From Pseudoxanthomonas kalamensis DSM 18571 (lineage in GTDB: Bacteria; Pseudomonadota; Gammaproteobacteria; Xanthomonadales; Xanthomonadaceae): DNA of 64,000 nucleotides. Shown one piece after another: positions 40,225-49,968 of this stretch. Below the pieces are notes generated by a model. That model did not search any database. It was not told the DNA's origin and saw only the letters and a program-made list of their open reading frames with translations. The DNA lies in NCBI RefSeq assembly GCF_010211745.1, contig NZ_PDWQ01000001.1:124001-188000 (forward strand), written 5' to 3'. Both the position numbers and the translations under genes were made by a program. How positions within the stretch are numbered: position 1 is the stretch's first letter; every line of letters begins with the position of its first letter.

Positions 40225-40665
40225 TCAGGCCCGAAGCAGGAAGGTCACCGGCCCGTCGTTGACCAGGCCAACGACCATATGGGCACCGAAGCGGCCGGTT
40301 TCCACCCCCGGCGGGTGTTTTTCCCGACAAATGGCGACCAGACGGTTGAAACCGCGTTCAGCCTCGTCCGGCGCCGCGGCCGTGGTGAAGCTGGGGCGCA
40401 TGCCGGAACGGGTGTCGGCGGCCAGGGTGAACTGGCTGACCAGCAGCAGCCCGCCGCCGGTGTCGGCCAGCGAACGGTTCATCCGCCCGCCGTCGTCGGC
40501 GAACACCCGGTAGCCCAGCAGGCGCTCGGCCATGCGCCGGAACCGGGCCTCGTCGTCCCCCGGCTCGACCGCGACCAGGGCCAGCAGGCCGGGGCCGATA
40601 GCGCCCACGACATGGCCGTCGACGCTCACGCGGGCTTCGCTCACGCGCTGGATCAGGGCAAGCAT
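40225..40665 (-). CDS. dtd: D-aminoacyl-tRNA deacylase
   Basis: Dtd removes D-amino acids (and glycine from tRNA-Ala) mischarged on tRNA. The 146-aa length is typical. The two characteristic segments are SQFTLAADT and the C-terminal NDGPVTF with its cross-subunit Gly-cisPro loop. The start [13 protein letters not shown] is the family N-terminus; the frame continues 17 codons upstream without family resemblance. It lies upstream of rpoD and is divergent from the acyltransferase gene. Confidence 0.95.
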   Translation of the reverse strand: MLALIQRVSEARVSVDGHVVGAIGPGLLALVAVEPGDDEARFRRMAERLLGYRVFADDGGRMNRSLADTGGGLLLVSQFTLAADTRSGMRPSFTTAAAPDEAERGFNRLVAICREKHPPGVETGRFGAHMVVGLVNDGPVTFLLRA

Positions 40666-40748
40666 CGACGGGGTTCGCGGGGCGTCATGCGCCAAGGATA
40701 GCCGCCCGGCCCGCACGGCCGGTCATTGCCCACCGCTACACTGGGCCG

Positions 40749-41663
40749 ATGACCCCCGAAACCCAGGCCAGCTTGCTCTACCGTGGCGTCGCCCTGCTGG
40801 CCCGCCTGCCGTGGCCGTGGCTGCGCCGCCTGGCCGATGCGATCGCTTGGCTGTGGCGGCGGATCGACGCCCGCGAGAGCCGGGTCGCCCGCCGCAATAT
40901 CGAGCTGGTCTATCCCGAACTGCTGCCGGCCCAGCGCCGGGAACTGCATCGTGCCATCCTGCACACGACCGCGCGGCAGGCAATGGAGACGCTACGCTTC
41001 TGGACCCGTCCCGCGCACGAGAACCTGGCACGGCTGTCGCCGCGGGACGGCGAGCCGCTGTACGACCAGGCACTGGCCAGCGGCCGCGGCGTGATTGTCA
41101 TTGCCCCGCATTTCGGCAACTGGGAACTGCTGAATCAGTGGCTGGCCTCGCGCGGGCCGATCTCGATCCTGTACGCGCCACCCGAGTCGGCGATGGGCGA
41201 CGCCTTCCTGAACCGGGTGCGCGGCGCCGACGCCATCACCCAGGTCCGCGCCGAGGAGCCGGCCGTGCGCCAGTTGTGGAAGGCGCTGAAGGACGGCGGT
41301 GCGGTCGGCATCCTGCCCGACCAGCAGCCCAAGCAGGGCGATGGCGAATTCGCGCCGTTCTTCGGCATTCCCGCCCTGACCATGACCCTGGTCTCACGGC
41401 TGGCCGAGCGCACCGATGCCATCGTGCTGTGCGCCTGGTGCGAGCGCACCGGGCCGGACCTGCAGTTCGCCCTGCATGTGGAACCGGCGCCGGCGCAGAT
41501 TGCCGATCCCGACCTGCTGCAGGCCACCACGGCGCTGAATGCCTGCATCGAGCACGTCGCCCGCCGCGATCCCGCACAGTACCAATGGACCTACAAGCGC
41601 TTCAGCTGGCGTCCGCCGGGCAGCGGCGAGCCCAATCCCTACACGCTACCATCGTCCTCATGA
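40749..41663 (+). CDS. LpxL/HtrB-type lipid A acyltransferase-like protein
   Basis: The 304-aa protein has the family's catalytic HX4(D/E) motif as HFGNWE (residues 121-126) and DQQPKQGDGEFAPFFG with conserved Gln/Gly. A short hydrophobic N-terminus (LLYRGVALLARLPWPWLRRLADAI in parts) anchors it to the inner membrane. It should add a secondary acyl chain to lipid A or a related glycolipid. The downstream PH-domain gene overlaps by 4 bp. The exact acyl chain cannot be told. Confidence 0.9.
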   Translation: MTPETQASLLYRGVALLARLPWPWLRRLADAIAWLWRRIDARESRVARRNIELVYPELLPAQRRELHRAILHTTARQAMETLRFWTRPAHENLARLSPRDGEPLYDQALASGRGVIVIAPHFGNWELLNQWLASRGPISILYAPPESAMGDAFLNRVRGADAITQVRAEEPAVRQLWKALKDGGAVGILPDQQPKQGDGEFAPFFGIPALTMTLVSRLAERTDAIVLCAWCERTGPDLQFALHVEPAPAQIADPDLLQATTALNACIEHVARRDPAQYQWTYKRFSWRPPGSGEPNPYTLPSSS

Positions 41664-42190
41664 GCTCGGTCCCCGTACCTCCCGCCTCCGCATCCTCTCC
41701 GCCCGAGCTGCCGCAGAGCTGGGATCGCGAGGAATGGCACCCGCTGCCGCCGCGCGGCGCGGTATTCGCCGCCCTCGGCAACGCCATCGGCTGGGGACTG
41801 CCGGGCGTCGGCATCGGGCTGGCCCTGGTCCTGCCGCTGCGCCTGCCGCTGTGGATGCTGCTGCTGCCGGCGCTGGCCGGGGCGGCATTCGGCGCCTGGA
41901 TCGGCTGGAAGCGCCACCGCCGCACGCGCTGGAAGCTCGACGAGGACGGCTTCGCCGTGCAGCACGGACACTGGTGGTTCCGCGAAACCCGGGTGCCGGC
42001 CTCGCGCGTGCAGCATCTGGACCTGAAGCGCGGGCCGTTGGAACGCTGGGCCAACCTGGCCACCCTGGTCATCCACACCGCCGGTACCCGGATGGCCGCG
42101 GTCCCGGTCGGCGGACTGGATGCCAACGACGCCGAATGGCTGCGCGACCGGCTGGCGCGCCAGCTCGACGAGGTCGGCGACGCGCTGTGA
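41660..42190 (+). CDS. Bacterial PH-domain membrane protein, YdbS-like
   Basis: The 176-aa protein has two adjacent hydrophobic segments (about residues 34-80) and a C-terminal bacterial PH (bPH_2) domain with GFAVQHGHWWFRETRVPASRVQHLDLKRGPLE in pieces. This is the short partner of the YdbS/YdbT membrane pair known in Bacillus and Gram-negatives. Its stop overlaps the GTG start of the longer PH protein. Its role is unknown; envelope stress or membrane organisation has been proposed for relatives. Confidence 0.85.
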   Translation: MSSVPVPPASASSPPELPQSWDREEWHPLPPRGAVFAALGNAIGWGLPGVGIGLALVLPLRLPLWMLLLPALAGAAFGAWIGWKRHRRTRWKLDEDGFAVQHGHWWFRETRVPASRVQHLDLKRGPLERWANLATLVIHTAGTRMAAVPVGGLDANDAEWLRDRLARQLDEVGDAL

Positions 42191-43719
42191 GCCAGGCGCA
42201 GGCCGACATCGCCACGCCGGATCGCCGGCTGCATCCGTGGTCGTGGCTGTTCGTGCTGATCCAGCAGCTGAAGCAGTTCGTGCTGCCGCTGGCGGCACTG
42301 CTGTTCTTCGGCAGCCGACGCGGACCGGGCGGCGACTGGGCGCTGATCGGTCCGCTGATCGGTGTCGGCGTGCTGGTACTGATTTCGGTGCTGCGCTATT
42401 TCACCTATCGCTACCGGATCGGCCGCGATTCGCTGACCATCCGCGAAGGCTGGCTGCACCGCAGCCTGCGCGAGATTCCGTTCGCCCGCATCCACAACGT
42501 CGGCCTGCACCAGAGCCTGCTGCACCGGCTGTTCGGGGTGGCCGAAGTGCGGCTGGAGTCGGCCGGCGGACAAAAGCCCGAAGCGGAGATGCGGGTACTG
42601 CGGCTGGACGAAGCGCTGGCGCTGGAAGCCAGCGTGCGCCGGCAGAGTCGCGCCGGCACCGTGGCCGGGGACGATCCACATCCGGCAGCGCAGCCTGCCG
42701 CGCAGGGCCACACCCTGTTGAGCCTGTCGGCGGCGGAGATCATCCGCCTGGGCCTGGTCTCCAACCGCGGCATGATCGTGTTCGCCGCTGCCTTCGGCGC
42801 GGCCTGGCAGTTCTTCCCCGACGACTGGATGGCGCATCTGGTCGAACGCTTCGGTCGCCAGCTGTTCGGCTATGCCAGCCATCTGCAGCTGAGCCTGGTC
42901 GTCGCCGCGACGGCCGCATTGCTGCTGTTGCTGCTGGCCTTGGCCCTGCTGCGCCTGCTGTCGGTGCTGCTGGCCTTCCTGCAGTACCACGGCTTCCGGC
43001 TCAGCGAATCGCAACACCGGCTGACCGTGGAGCGCGGCCTGCTCACGCGCCTGCGCACCAGCGTGGCGCGACGGCGCATCCAGGCCTGGAGCCTGTACGA
43101 AGGCTTCCTGCATCGCCGCTTCAAGCGCCGCAACCTGCGCATCGATACCGCGGTGGCGGAAATGCAGGGCCAGGGCGATGGCCGCGCGCTGAAGGAACTG
43201 GCGCCGATCGCCAGCCCGGATGCCTGCGATGCACTGGTCCGCCACCTGCTGCCGCAGGCGCAATGGCCCTGCGCCAACTGGCTGCCAGCCGCGCGTGGCA
43301 CCGCATGGCGGCTGTTCCTGCCCGGTGCGGTGTTCTGGTTGCTGCTGGCCTCGGCACTGGCCATCGCCTTCGGCCAGCCACTGTTCCTGCTGCTGTTGCT
43401 GTGGCTGCCCTGGAGCGCATGGTCGGCGCGGCAGCAGGCGCGGCGGATCGGCTATTCGGTCGACGAACAACTGGTCGCCGTGCGCGGCGGCTGGTGGTCG
43501 CGCTGGTGGCGCTTCGCCGAAATCGACAAGCTGCAGGCGCTGCGGCTGTCGCGCTCGCCGCTGGACCGCCGTTTCGGCACCGCCAGCCTGTGGCTGGACA
43601 CCGCCGGCGCCACCGGCCTGGCGCCACCGCTGCGGATCCGCTACGTGCCCCAGGCGCAGGCGCACGAACTATACCGGCAACTCGGGCAGGCGCTGGGCAG
43701 GCGCCGGCTACGCTGGTAA
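42187..43719 (+). CDS. Multi-PH-domain membrane protein, YdbT-like
   Basis: The 510-aa protein has three bacterial PH domains, each preceded by a hydrophobic hairpin. The three are recognised by ITIREGWLHRSLREIPFARI-type blocks at about residues 80-110, LTVERGLLTRLRTSVARRRI at 280-300 and LVAVRGGWWSRWWRFAEIDK at 430-450. The GTG start (GTGA) overlaps the short partner. Both belong to the same operon as the upstream acyltransferase, so an envelope function is likely. Confidence 0.85.
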   Translation: MSQAQADIATPDRRLHPWSWLFVLIQQLKQFVLPLAALLFFGSRRGPGGDWALIGPLIGVGVLVLISVLRYFTYRYRIGRDSLTIREGWLHRSLREIPFARIHNVGLHQSLLHRLFGVAEVRLESAGGQKPEAEMRVLRLDEALALEASVRRQSRAGTVAGDDPHPAAQPAAQGHTLLSLSAAEIIRLGLVSNRGMIVFAAAFGAAWQFFPDDWMAHLVERFGRQLFGYASHLQLSLVVAATAALLLLLLALALLRLLSVLLAFLQYHGFRLSESQHRLTVERGLLTRLRTSVARRRIQAWSLYEGFLHRRFKRRNLRIDTAVAEMQGQGDGRALKELAPIASPDACDALVRHLLPQAQWPCANWLPAARGTAWRLFLPGAVFWLLLASALAIAFGQPLFLLLLLWLPWSAWSARQQARRIGYSVDEQLVAVRGGWWSRWWRFAEIDKLQALRLSRSPLDRRFGTASLWLDTAGATGLAPPLRIRYVPQAQAHELYRQLGQALGRRRLRW

Positions 43720-43778
43720 CACCGGCTTCGCAAAGCGGCGTCACACTCGCAGGCCTTTCCTGGCCTGCAACAGCGCCC

Positions 43779-44549
43779 GTGTCCGACTTGCTTCCGCTCT
43801 CCGGTGTGGTCATCGCTCGCAACGAGGCCGACCGCATCGGACGCTGTCTGGCTTCGATGGCGCCGCTGTGCGCCGAGATGCTGGTGCTGGATTCCGGGTC
43901 GGACGACGACACCGTCGCCGTCGCCCGGGCACACGGCGCGCGGGTCGAACACCAGGATTGGCTGGGTTTCGCCGCGCAGAAGAACGCCGCCATTGCCCGC
44001 GCCAGTCAGCCGTGGCTGTTGCTGCTGGATGCTGACGAATGGCTGGCCGAAGGCAGCGCCGATATCCTGCGCGACCTGTTCGCCAGCGGTCGCGTCGAGC
44101 AGGCCGACGTCTGGAACCTGCAGCGCCGGAACCGCTTCCTCGGTCGCTGGCTGCACGACCGAGAGCACGCCGAGCGCCTGATCCGCCCGGACCTGCGCTA
44201 CCTGCCGATGAAAGTCCACGAACGTCCCGACCTGCGCGGCAAGCGGGTGGCCGCCTGCAGGGCGGTGATCGAACACGACACCGCACGCTCGCTGCACCAG
44301 CACCGGCAGAAGTTGCAGCGCTACGCGCAGTTGTGGGCCGAACAAAAACACGCCGGCGGCCACCATTGCGGCCCACTGTCGCCATGGACGCATGCCGGCG
44401 CCTACTGGCTGAAGGCCTACCTGCTGCGCGGCGCCTGGCGCGACAGGCGGGCGGGCTGGAAGTTCCATGCCTGCCATGCCAAAGCCGTCGTCGGCAAATA
44501 CCGTAAGCTGCGCGCCATGAATCGAACACCGAACAAGCGCGCGGCATGA
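43779..44549 (+). CDS. Glycosyltransferase family 2 (WaaE/KdtX-like)
   Basis: The 256-aa protein has a GT2 fold with VVIARNEADRIGRCLAS, a nucleotide-sugar region with VLDSGSDDDT, and the acceptor-binding DADEW. The closest type by eye is the LPS inner-core transferase WaaE/KdtX. The first codon is a GTG at 43779 with a poor ribosome binding site, and no better upstream start is seen. The end overlaps the following GT9 gene by 4 bp, so both act in the same glycan. Confidence 0.85.
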   Translation: MSDLLPLSGVVIARNEADRIGRCLASMAPLCAEMLVLDSGSDDDTVAVARAHGARVEHQDWLGFAAQKNAAIARASQPWLLLLDADEWLAEGSADILRDLFASGRVEQADVWNLQRRNRFLGRWLHDREHAERLIRPDLRYLPMKVHERPDLRGKRVAACRAVIEHDTARSLHQHRQKLQRYAQLWAEQKHAGGHHCGPLSPWTHAGAYWLKAYLLRGAWRDRRAGWKFHACHAKAVVGKYRKLRAMNRTPNKRAA

Positions 44550-45592
44550 GCGCCCGCCCGTTGGTCGTGCGCTGCGGCGCCCTCGGCGACGTGGTGATGC
44601 TGACCCCGATCATTCGTCTGCTCACCGCCCGTTACGGCAGTCCGGTCGAGGTCGTCGGTTCGGGCGACTGGACGCCCCCCCTGCTACACGACCTTCCCGA
44701 AGTCGCCCGTGTGCAGCTGATCCGCAGTCGCAGCACCCCCTACCTGCTGTGCCCCAGCCAGTGGGCGCTGGTGCGATGGCTGAAGGCCCGCGGCCGCGGC
44801 CCGGTGTACCTGTGCGACGACAACCCGGACATGGTCGGCCTGATCCGTCGCGCCGGCATCCCCGAGGCCGATATCGTGCATCGCCCCGCCGGCGACGAAA
44901 CACTGGAAGACGGCGTCACTCCACGACTGTGGCCCGACCGCTGGATTCGCATGGGTCTGCTCGACCCGGCGGCCGGTTATCCGGCACGGCAGGACATCGA
45001 CGGCGAGGCCTATCGCCTGCCGACCCTCGCCGTCGCCGATGCGGCCCGTCGCGACTTCGACCAATGGCGCCAGGCCAGGCGCCTCGACGGCCCGCTGGTC
45101 CTGTTCCAGCCCGGCAACAAGCGCACCCACAAGCGCGGCGGCGTCGCCACCCGTTCGCATCCGAAATACTGGCCGCCGGCCTGCTGGGCCGAGGTTGCCC
45201 AGGCCGTCTGGCAGGCGCTGCCCGGTGCGCAGGTCCTGCTGTGCGGATCGCCGAACGAACATGGTGTGCTGGAAGATATCCGCGCCGCCGTCGGCAACGA
45301 TCCGCGCCTGCACAATCTGGCCCGAGAACTGCCGGTTCCACGCCTGCTGGCCTTGCTGCAACAGGCGCACAGCATGGTTTCGGTGGATACCGGCCCGGCG
45401 CATGCCGCCGCCGCGCTGGCCTGCCCGCTGGTGGTGCTGTTCGGCGCCGCATCGCCGGCCAAGTGGCGACCGCTGGGCCCGGGCGACATCGCGGTACTGG
45501 GGGGCACGAAGGGGGAACACAGCCGGGTAGCGGACATCGGCCCCGACGAAGTCGTCGCCGCCTGGCGCGCACTCAGGCCGCGCTGCGGATGA
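44546..45592 (+). CDS. Glycosyltransferase family 9 (heptosyltransferase-like)
   Basis: The 348-aa protein has the GT9 pattern: N-terminal LVVRCGALGDVVMLTPI, and C-terminal FQPGNKRTHK and VDTGPAHAAAALACPLVVLFGA blocks as in WaaC/WaaF-type heptosyltransferases. It probably adds heptose or a related sugar to an LPS core. Its 3' end overlaps the convergent GT2 gene by 20 bp, so both tails are constrained. Confidence 0.9.
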   Translation: MSARPLVVRCGALGDVVMLTPIIRLLTARYGSPVEVVGSGDWTPPLLHDLPEVARVQLIRSRSTPYLLCPSQWALVRWLKARGRGPVYLCDDNPDMVGLIRRAGIPEADIVHRPAGDETLEDGVTPRLWPDRWIRMGLLDPAAGYPARQDIDGEAYRLPTLAVADAARRDFDQWRQARRLDGPLVLFQPGNKRTHKRGGVATRSHPKYWPPACWAEVAQAVWQALPGAQVLLCGSPNEHGVLEDIRAAVGNDPRLHNLARELPVPRLLALLQQAHSMVSVDTGPAHAAAALACPLVVLFGAASPAKWRPLGPGDIAVLGGTKGEHSRVADIGPDEVVAAWRALRPRCG

Positions 45593-46433
45593 GCCCCGCC
45601 GCCCCTTGCGCGACCAGTTGTGCGATGCCGTGGTCGGTGCGGGTGATCCGCTCGGCCCGGGTCCGGGCGCGGATCGCCAGGTTGGCGTCGATCGAGGCTT
45701 GCGTGCGGTAACCGCGCGCATGGTCCAGATGCAGGCAGATGGCGCGATGGCGGATCCGCTTGCCGCGGACCCCCGCATTTTCCAGCCGTTCGCCGAATTC
45801 GCGGTCCTGCCCGCCGTAGCCCATGCGCTCGTCGAAACCGTTGGCCGCCAGCAGGTCATCCTTCCAGCCCGAGGCGTTGTGCCCGTTCCAGGTGGCGTTG
45901 ACCGGCACCAGCGCATCCAGCCAGTCGGCGAACGCGCCTTCGGCCGTCAGCTTCACGTCGCGCGGCTTGCGGGGCAACCCCTGCCCGCGCAGCCATTCGA
46001 TATCGAAACAACGCTGCACTGCGATGTCTTCATCGCCGATCGCCGTGCTGATATCCAGCGGCAACTTGAAATAGCCGCCGGACAGGAACCGCCCGCGTTC
46101 GCGCAGGCGCAGGTGGGTGGAAACGAAGTCCCGGCGCGGGACGCAGTCGCCGTCGGTGAAGATCAGATAGTCGCCGCGGCTGTCGACGATCGCCTTGTTG
46201 AGAATGCGCGATTTCCGGAACCCTTCATCCGGCTGCCAGACGTGGCTCACCTCGAACGGGACTCGCCCACGCAATGCATCCACCGTTTCGCGGGTCGCGT
46301 CACCCGAACCGTCGTCGGCCACGATCACCTCGAAGTCGGCGCGATCCTGCACGGCAAAACCCAGCAACGTCTTGCGCAACCACGCTTCCGAGTTGTAGGT
46401 GCTGAAGATGACGCTGGCGACCGGAACGGGCAT
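45573..46433 (-). CDS. Glycosyltransferase family 2 with C-terminal galactosyltransferase-like domain
   Basis: The 286-aa protein has a GT2 nucleotide-sugar domain (SVIFSTYNSEAWLRKTLLG, VIVADDGSGD, FTDGDCVP with the DxD-like motif) and a C-terminal Glyco_transf_7C-like block (NASGWKDDLLAANGFDERMGYGGQDREF). This bipartite design is seen in cell-surface polysaccharide transferases. The sugar is unknown. It is convergent with, and overlaps, the GT9 gene, and follows a TagB-like gene on the same strand with a 64-bp gap. Confidence 0.88.
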   Translation of the reverse strand: MPVPVASVIFSTYNSEAWLRKTLLGFAVQDRADFEVIVADDGSGDATRETVDALRGRVPFEVSHVWQPDEGFRKSRILNKAIVDSRGDYLIFTDGDCVPRRDFVSTHLRLRERGRFLSGGYFKLPLDISTAIGDEDIAVQRCFDIEWLRGQGLPRKPRDVKLTAEGAFADWLDALVPVNATWNGHNASGWKDDLLAANGFDERMGYGGQDREFGERLENAGVRGKRIRHRAICLHLDHARGYRTQASIDANLAIRARTRAERITRTDHGIAQLVAQGAAGLIRSAA

Positions 46434-46497
46434 GGCGCCCGCATGTTCGGCGCCGCCCGTGACAACCGCGGGTCGACGGCATTACAGCCGCATTGCC

Positions 46498-47526
46498 TCA
46501 GGCCGGGCCCCAGTAGCCGATGCGCTTGCGGATCTTCAGCTTGCGCCACCAATTGCGCGGTTTGGGCTTGCGGTTGCGCCCGCCCTTCGCGATGAAGTCG
46601 TCGATGGCATCGAGAATGCGCTCGCTCGACCTGCCGTCCTGGTACGGATGGATGCTGTCGGCGTATTCGCGGATCGCCGCCATCAGTTCCGGCGGCCGCG
46701 ACAGCGCGCGGCGGATCGCCGGTTCGAACTGCGCGGGGTCGTCGATGTCGATCAGCTGCGGGCCCGGGCGGCGGTTCCTGAAGGTGACGACCGGCTTGTG
46801 GGTCAGCAGGAATTCGTTGAGCGCCGACGAGGTGTCCGAACACATCAGGTCGGCCTGGCCGAACAGTTCGAGAATGTTGTCGTCGTCGGCGAAGCGCAGC
46901 CACTCGTTCTGCAGCGCACGGAATTTCGCCACCGTCTCCGGGTTCATCTTCGGGTGGAAGGTGACGACCCAACGCCATTCGCCACTGCGCGAGAGACGCC
47001 TGACCTCGTCGTAAAGGGTTTCCGCTGCGCTCCACGACGGCGAAAAAGTCGAGTGGTACAGGATCACCGGAGGTTGCCGCAGCGGCGGCGGCCCGCCGCC
47101 GAATTCCTTCATGAAAGGATCGATCTTCGGCCAGCCGGTCTCGACCACGCTGAAGTGGCCGACTTTGTCCGCGATGGCCTTGAACTGCCCGGTGTCGCGT
47201 GGACCGGTCGTGCAGTACAGGTCGAAAAACCCGCGGATGTAGATATGCCGGGGCTTGCCGGCATCGAAACCGTGAAAAGTCTCGACCTTCACGCCCGGGA
47301 AGAAATGCGGCACCGCGTTGCTGCCGGTGATGATCGCGATCGGGTTCCACGCGCGCACCTGCTGCGTGGTGGTGAGCAGCTTCTCGCCTTCGATCAGGTC
47401 TTCGGCGCCGGGACCGTCGAAGAACCATGCCGCCTCGCCGCCTCGTGCGCGGATCGCCTCCTGCAGCGGACGCAGGATCGCCAGCGCGTAACGCTCGGAA
47501 CCGTAAAGCAGATAGTGCTTCGCCAC
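46498..47526 (-). CDS. CDP-glycerol glycerophosphotransferase-like (TagB-type) protein
   Basis: The 342-aa protein has the fold of the CDP-glycerol glycerophosphotransferase/2-epimerase group (GT-B), with YTHGFD-like FHGFDAGKP, YHSTFSPSW and a C-terminal TSSALNEFLLTHKPVVTF. It probably transfers glycerol phosphate or a sugar onto an envelope glycan. A GTG at 47526 is chosen as start because GGGGAG lies 5-6 nt before it; another GTG at 47544 is the alternative. It pairs with the GT2 gene downstream. Confidence 0.8.
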   Translation of the reverse strand: MAKHYLLYGSERYALAILRPLQEAIRARGGEAAWFFDGPGAEDLIEGEKLLTTTQQVRAWNPIAIITGSNAVPHFFPGVKVETFHGFDAGKPRHIYIRGFFDLYCTTGPRDTGQFKAIADKVGHFSVVETGWPKIDPFMKEFGGGPPPLRQPPVILYHSTFSPSWSAAETLYDEVRRLSRSGEWRWVVTFHPKMNPETVAKFRALQNEWLRFADDDNILELFGQADLMCSDTSSALNEFLLTHKPVVTFRNRRPGPQLIDIDDPAQFEPAIRRALSRPPELMAAIREYADSIHPYQDGRSSERILDAIDDFIAKGGRNRKPKPRNWWRKLKIRKRIGYWGPA

Positions 47527-47628
47527 CCCGTCTCCCCGGATCACCTTGCATCAAGCCTGGAATCGCAACGTCTGCGCTCGGTCGGCGATATTACACCTGC
47601 GTGACAGACTCCCGGCGAGATCGAAGGA

Positions 47629-48927
47629 TCAGGCTTTCCTCTTCGACAGTCGGGCCAGGAAGAATCCGTCGCGACCGCCTTCGCCGGGCAGGGTCTGGCG
47701 GCCGACGCCGGAGACATGGCCGAAGCCTGCGTCCAGCGGCTCGGTCACGGCGTCGGGGGTACGCGACAGGAAGGCGTCGATCTGGCGTTCGTTCTCGTCC
47801 TTCAGGATCGAGCAGGTCGCGTACAGCAACACGCCGCCGGGCGCGAGTACCGTCCACAGCGCATCCAGCAGGCGCGCCTGCAGGGCGACCAGGGCATCAA
47901 TGTCCTGCGCGCGTCGGTGCAGCAGCACGTCCGGCTGGCGGCGGACGATGCCGGTGGCCGAGCACGGCGCGTCCAGCAGCACCACGTCGAACAGCCGGCC
48001 GTCCCACCAGGCGGCGGTGTCGGCGGCATCGGCGGCCTTCAACTGCGCCTGCGCCCCGACCCGCTGCAGGGTGTCAGCTACCCGGCGCAGGCGGCGCGGA
48101 TCGACGTCCAGCGCCAGCAACTGCAACGAAGGATCGCGTTCCAGCAGGTGCGCGGCCTTGCCGCCCGGTGCGGCACAGGCATCCAGCACGCGCGCGCCGG
48201 CGGGCGGCGCCAGCGCATCGGCGACCGCCTGCGCGGCGGCGTCCTGCACCGAGACTTCGCCTTCGGCGAAACCCGGCAAGGCGGACACCGCCAGCGGGGT
48301 GTCGATCCGCACCGCATCGGCGAGGCGGTCATCGGCCGTGCCCTCGATGCCGTCGGCATCCAGCTTCTGCAGCCAGTCCGCGCGCGCGATCCGCGCGCGG
48401 TTGACCCGCAGCCACAACGGCGCCGGTTCGGCACTGGCGGCAAAGATGGCGGCGGCCTGCCAGGGCCAATCGGCGGAAACCCGCGCACGCAACCAGCCGG
48501 GCCATGCCTCGGCCGGATCGGCTGCCGGCAGCCCTTCGCGTTGGGCACGCCGCAGCAGGGCATTGACCATCCCGGCCTGGCGCGACCGGCCCAGCGCGCG
48601 GGCCGCTTCGACCGTGGCCGACAGCGCCGCATGCGGCGGCAGCTGCAAGGCATCCAGCTGGGCGAAGCCGGCCAGCAGCAGGCCGCGCAGCTCGGCGTCC
48701 CTGGCAGTGAGTGGTTTCGGCATCCACGCCTGCAGCGCCGCGTCGTAGCGGGTGCGCTGGCGCAGCGCGGCGAAGCAGATCGCTTCCAGCAAGGCACGGT
48801 CGCGGCTGTCGTCGAAGCGCGGCAGTGCCGTCGCCAGTTCGGCCTTCAGCGAACGCCCGCGCAACACCGCGGCAAGTACCCGCGCGGCGGCGACGCGGAC
48901 GGCGACGCCGGCAACCGGATCGCTCAT
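47629..48927 (-). CDS. rsmB: 16S rRNA (cytosine-967-C5)-methyltransferase
   Basis: RsmB methylates C967 of 16S rRNA. The 432-aa protein has an N-terminal NusB-like helical domain (residues 1-140), then a Rossmann methyltransferase with SAM motif DACAAPGGK, the catalytic cysteine motif DAPCSATG and the second cysteine in YATCS. Its start overlaps the fmt stop (ATGA), the usual fmt-rsmB order. The long upstream frame is the antisense/out-of-frame shadow of fmt and is not used. Confidence 0.96.
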   Translation of the reverse strand: MSDPVAGVAVRVAAARVLAAVLRGRSLKAELATALPRFDDSRDRALLEAICFAALRQRTRYDAALQAWMPKPLTARDAELRGLLLAGFAQLDALQLPPHAALSATVEAARALGRSRQAGMVNALLRRAQREGLPAADPAEAWPGWLRARVSADWPWQAAAIFAASAEPAPLWLRVNRARIARADWLQKLDADGIEGTADDRLADAVRIDTPLAVSALPGFAEGEVSVQDAAAQAVADALAPPAGARVLDACAAPGGKAAHLLERDPSLQLLALDVDPRRLRRVADTLQRVGAQAQLKAADAADTAAWWDGRLFDVVLLDAPCSATGIVRRQPDVLLHRRAQDIDALVALQARLLDALWTVLAPGGVLLYATCSILKDENERQIDAFLSRTPDAVTEPLDAGFGHVSGVGRQTLPGEGGRDGFFLARLSKRKA

Positions 48928-49856
48928 ACCGGCGATAGCGGCAGCGACAGGTCGCGGCGCGCGTTCAGCCAGTCGGCGGCGGTGATCGCCTTGCCGCCGT
49001 CGCGCTGGACCACGCGCAGGCGCAGCACGCCTTCGCCGCAGGCCACGTCCAGGCCGGCCTTGCCGGCCGCCAGCAGGGTGCCGGGCGCGGCGTGATGGGC
49101 CTGATCGACGGCGATCGCGCCGTGGATGCGCAGGCGCTCGCCGGCCAGCTGCGCCTCGGCCACCGGCCACGGTTCGAAGGCGCGCACCTTGCGCGCCAGC
49201 GCGACGGCCGGCTGGTGCCAGTCCAGCTTCGCCTCGTGCTTTTCCAGCTTGTGCGCATAGGTGACGCCAACGTCCGGTTGCGGCTGCGCGAGCGGACGCA
49301 TGCCGGCACGCAGCAGGCCCAGGCCATCGGCCAGTACCCGGGCGCCCAGTTCGGCCAACCGGTCGTGCAGCTGGCCGCCGGTTTCGGCATCGCCGATCAG
49401 CGTGCGCTGGCTCAGCAGCACCGGACCGGTATCCAAGCCGGCCTCCATCTGCATCAGGCAGACGCCGGTTTCGGCGTCGCCGGCCTCGATCGCGCGCTGG
49501 ATCGGCGCCGCGCCGCGCCAGCGCGGCAACAGCGAGGCATGCACGTTCCAGCAACCGTGGCGCGGGATTTCCAACACCTTGCGCGGCAGGATCAGGCCGT
49601 AGGCCACCACCACCATCAGGTCGGGCGCCAGCGCGCGCAGCGCCTGCCGGCTCGTCTCGCCCTTCAGCGACTCCGGCTGCAGCACCGGAATGCCGCGGGC
49701 GATGGCCTCGCGCTTGACCGGCGACGGCGTCAGTTCGCGGCCGCGACCAGCCGGCCGGTCCGGCTGGGTGTACACGGCCACCACCTCGCCGAGGCGAGCC
49801 GCGGCACGCAGGGCGGGGACGGCGAAGTCGGGGGTGCCGGCGAAGACGATCTTCAT
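48924..49856 (-). CDS. fmt: Methionyl-tRNA formyltransferase
   Basis: Fmt formylates Met-tRNAi. The 310-aa protein has [16 protein letters not shown], the catalytic [15 protein letters not shown] region (with formyl-tetrahydrofolate loop) and the C-terminal OB domain typical of Fmt. It is the first gene of fmt-rsmB and lies downstream of def on the same strand, separated by a purine-rich repetitive spacer. Together with def it brackets N-formylation. Confidence 0.97.
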   Translation of the reverse strand: MKIVFAGTPDFAVPALRAAARLGEVVAVYTQPDRPAGRGRELTPSPVKREAIARGIPVLQPESLKGETSRQALRALAPDLMVVVAYGLILPRKVLEIPRHGCWNVHASLLPRWRGAAPIQRAIEAGDAETGVCLMQMEAGLDTGPVLLSQRTLIGDAETGGQLHDRLAELGARVLADGLGLLRAGMRPLAQPQPDVGVTYAHKLEKHEAKLDWHQPAVALARKVRAFEPWPVAEAQLAGERLRIHGAIAVDQAHHAAPGTLLAAGKAGLDVACGEGVLRLRVVQRDGGKAITAADWLNARRDLSLPLSPV

Positions 49857-49968
49857 GCGGGAAGCGAGGAACGAGGAGCAAGGAACGAGTGGGGAGAAAC
49901 GAGGAACGCGTGGGCGCGCGAATCCGCTTTCTCTCGTTTCTCGTTCCTCTGCACTACTTTTCTGTTGC
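49857..49968. repeat. Purine-rich GAACGAG repeat element
   Basis: The def-fmt spacer consists largely of copies of GAGGAACGAG and close relatives (49866-49875, 49880-49889, and around 49896-49908). It is followed by a complementary pyrimidine tract (CTCTCGTTTCTCGTTCCTCT, 49931-49950). The 10-bp arm GAGGAACGAG (49866-49875) is perfectly complementary to CTCGTTCCTC (49940-49949). It looks like an intergenic repeat element rather than a coding or simple terminator sequence. Confidence 0.6.
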
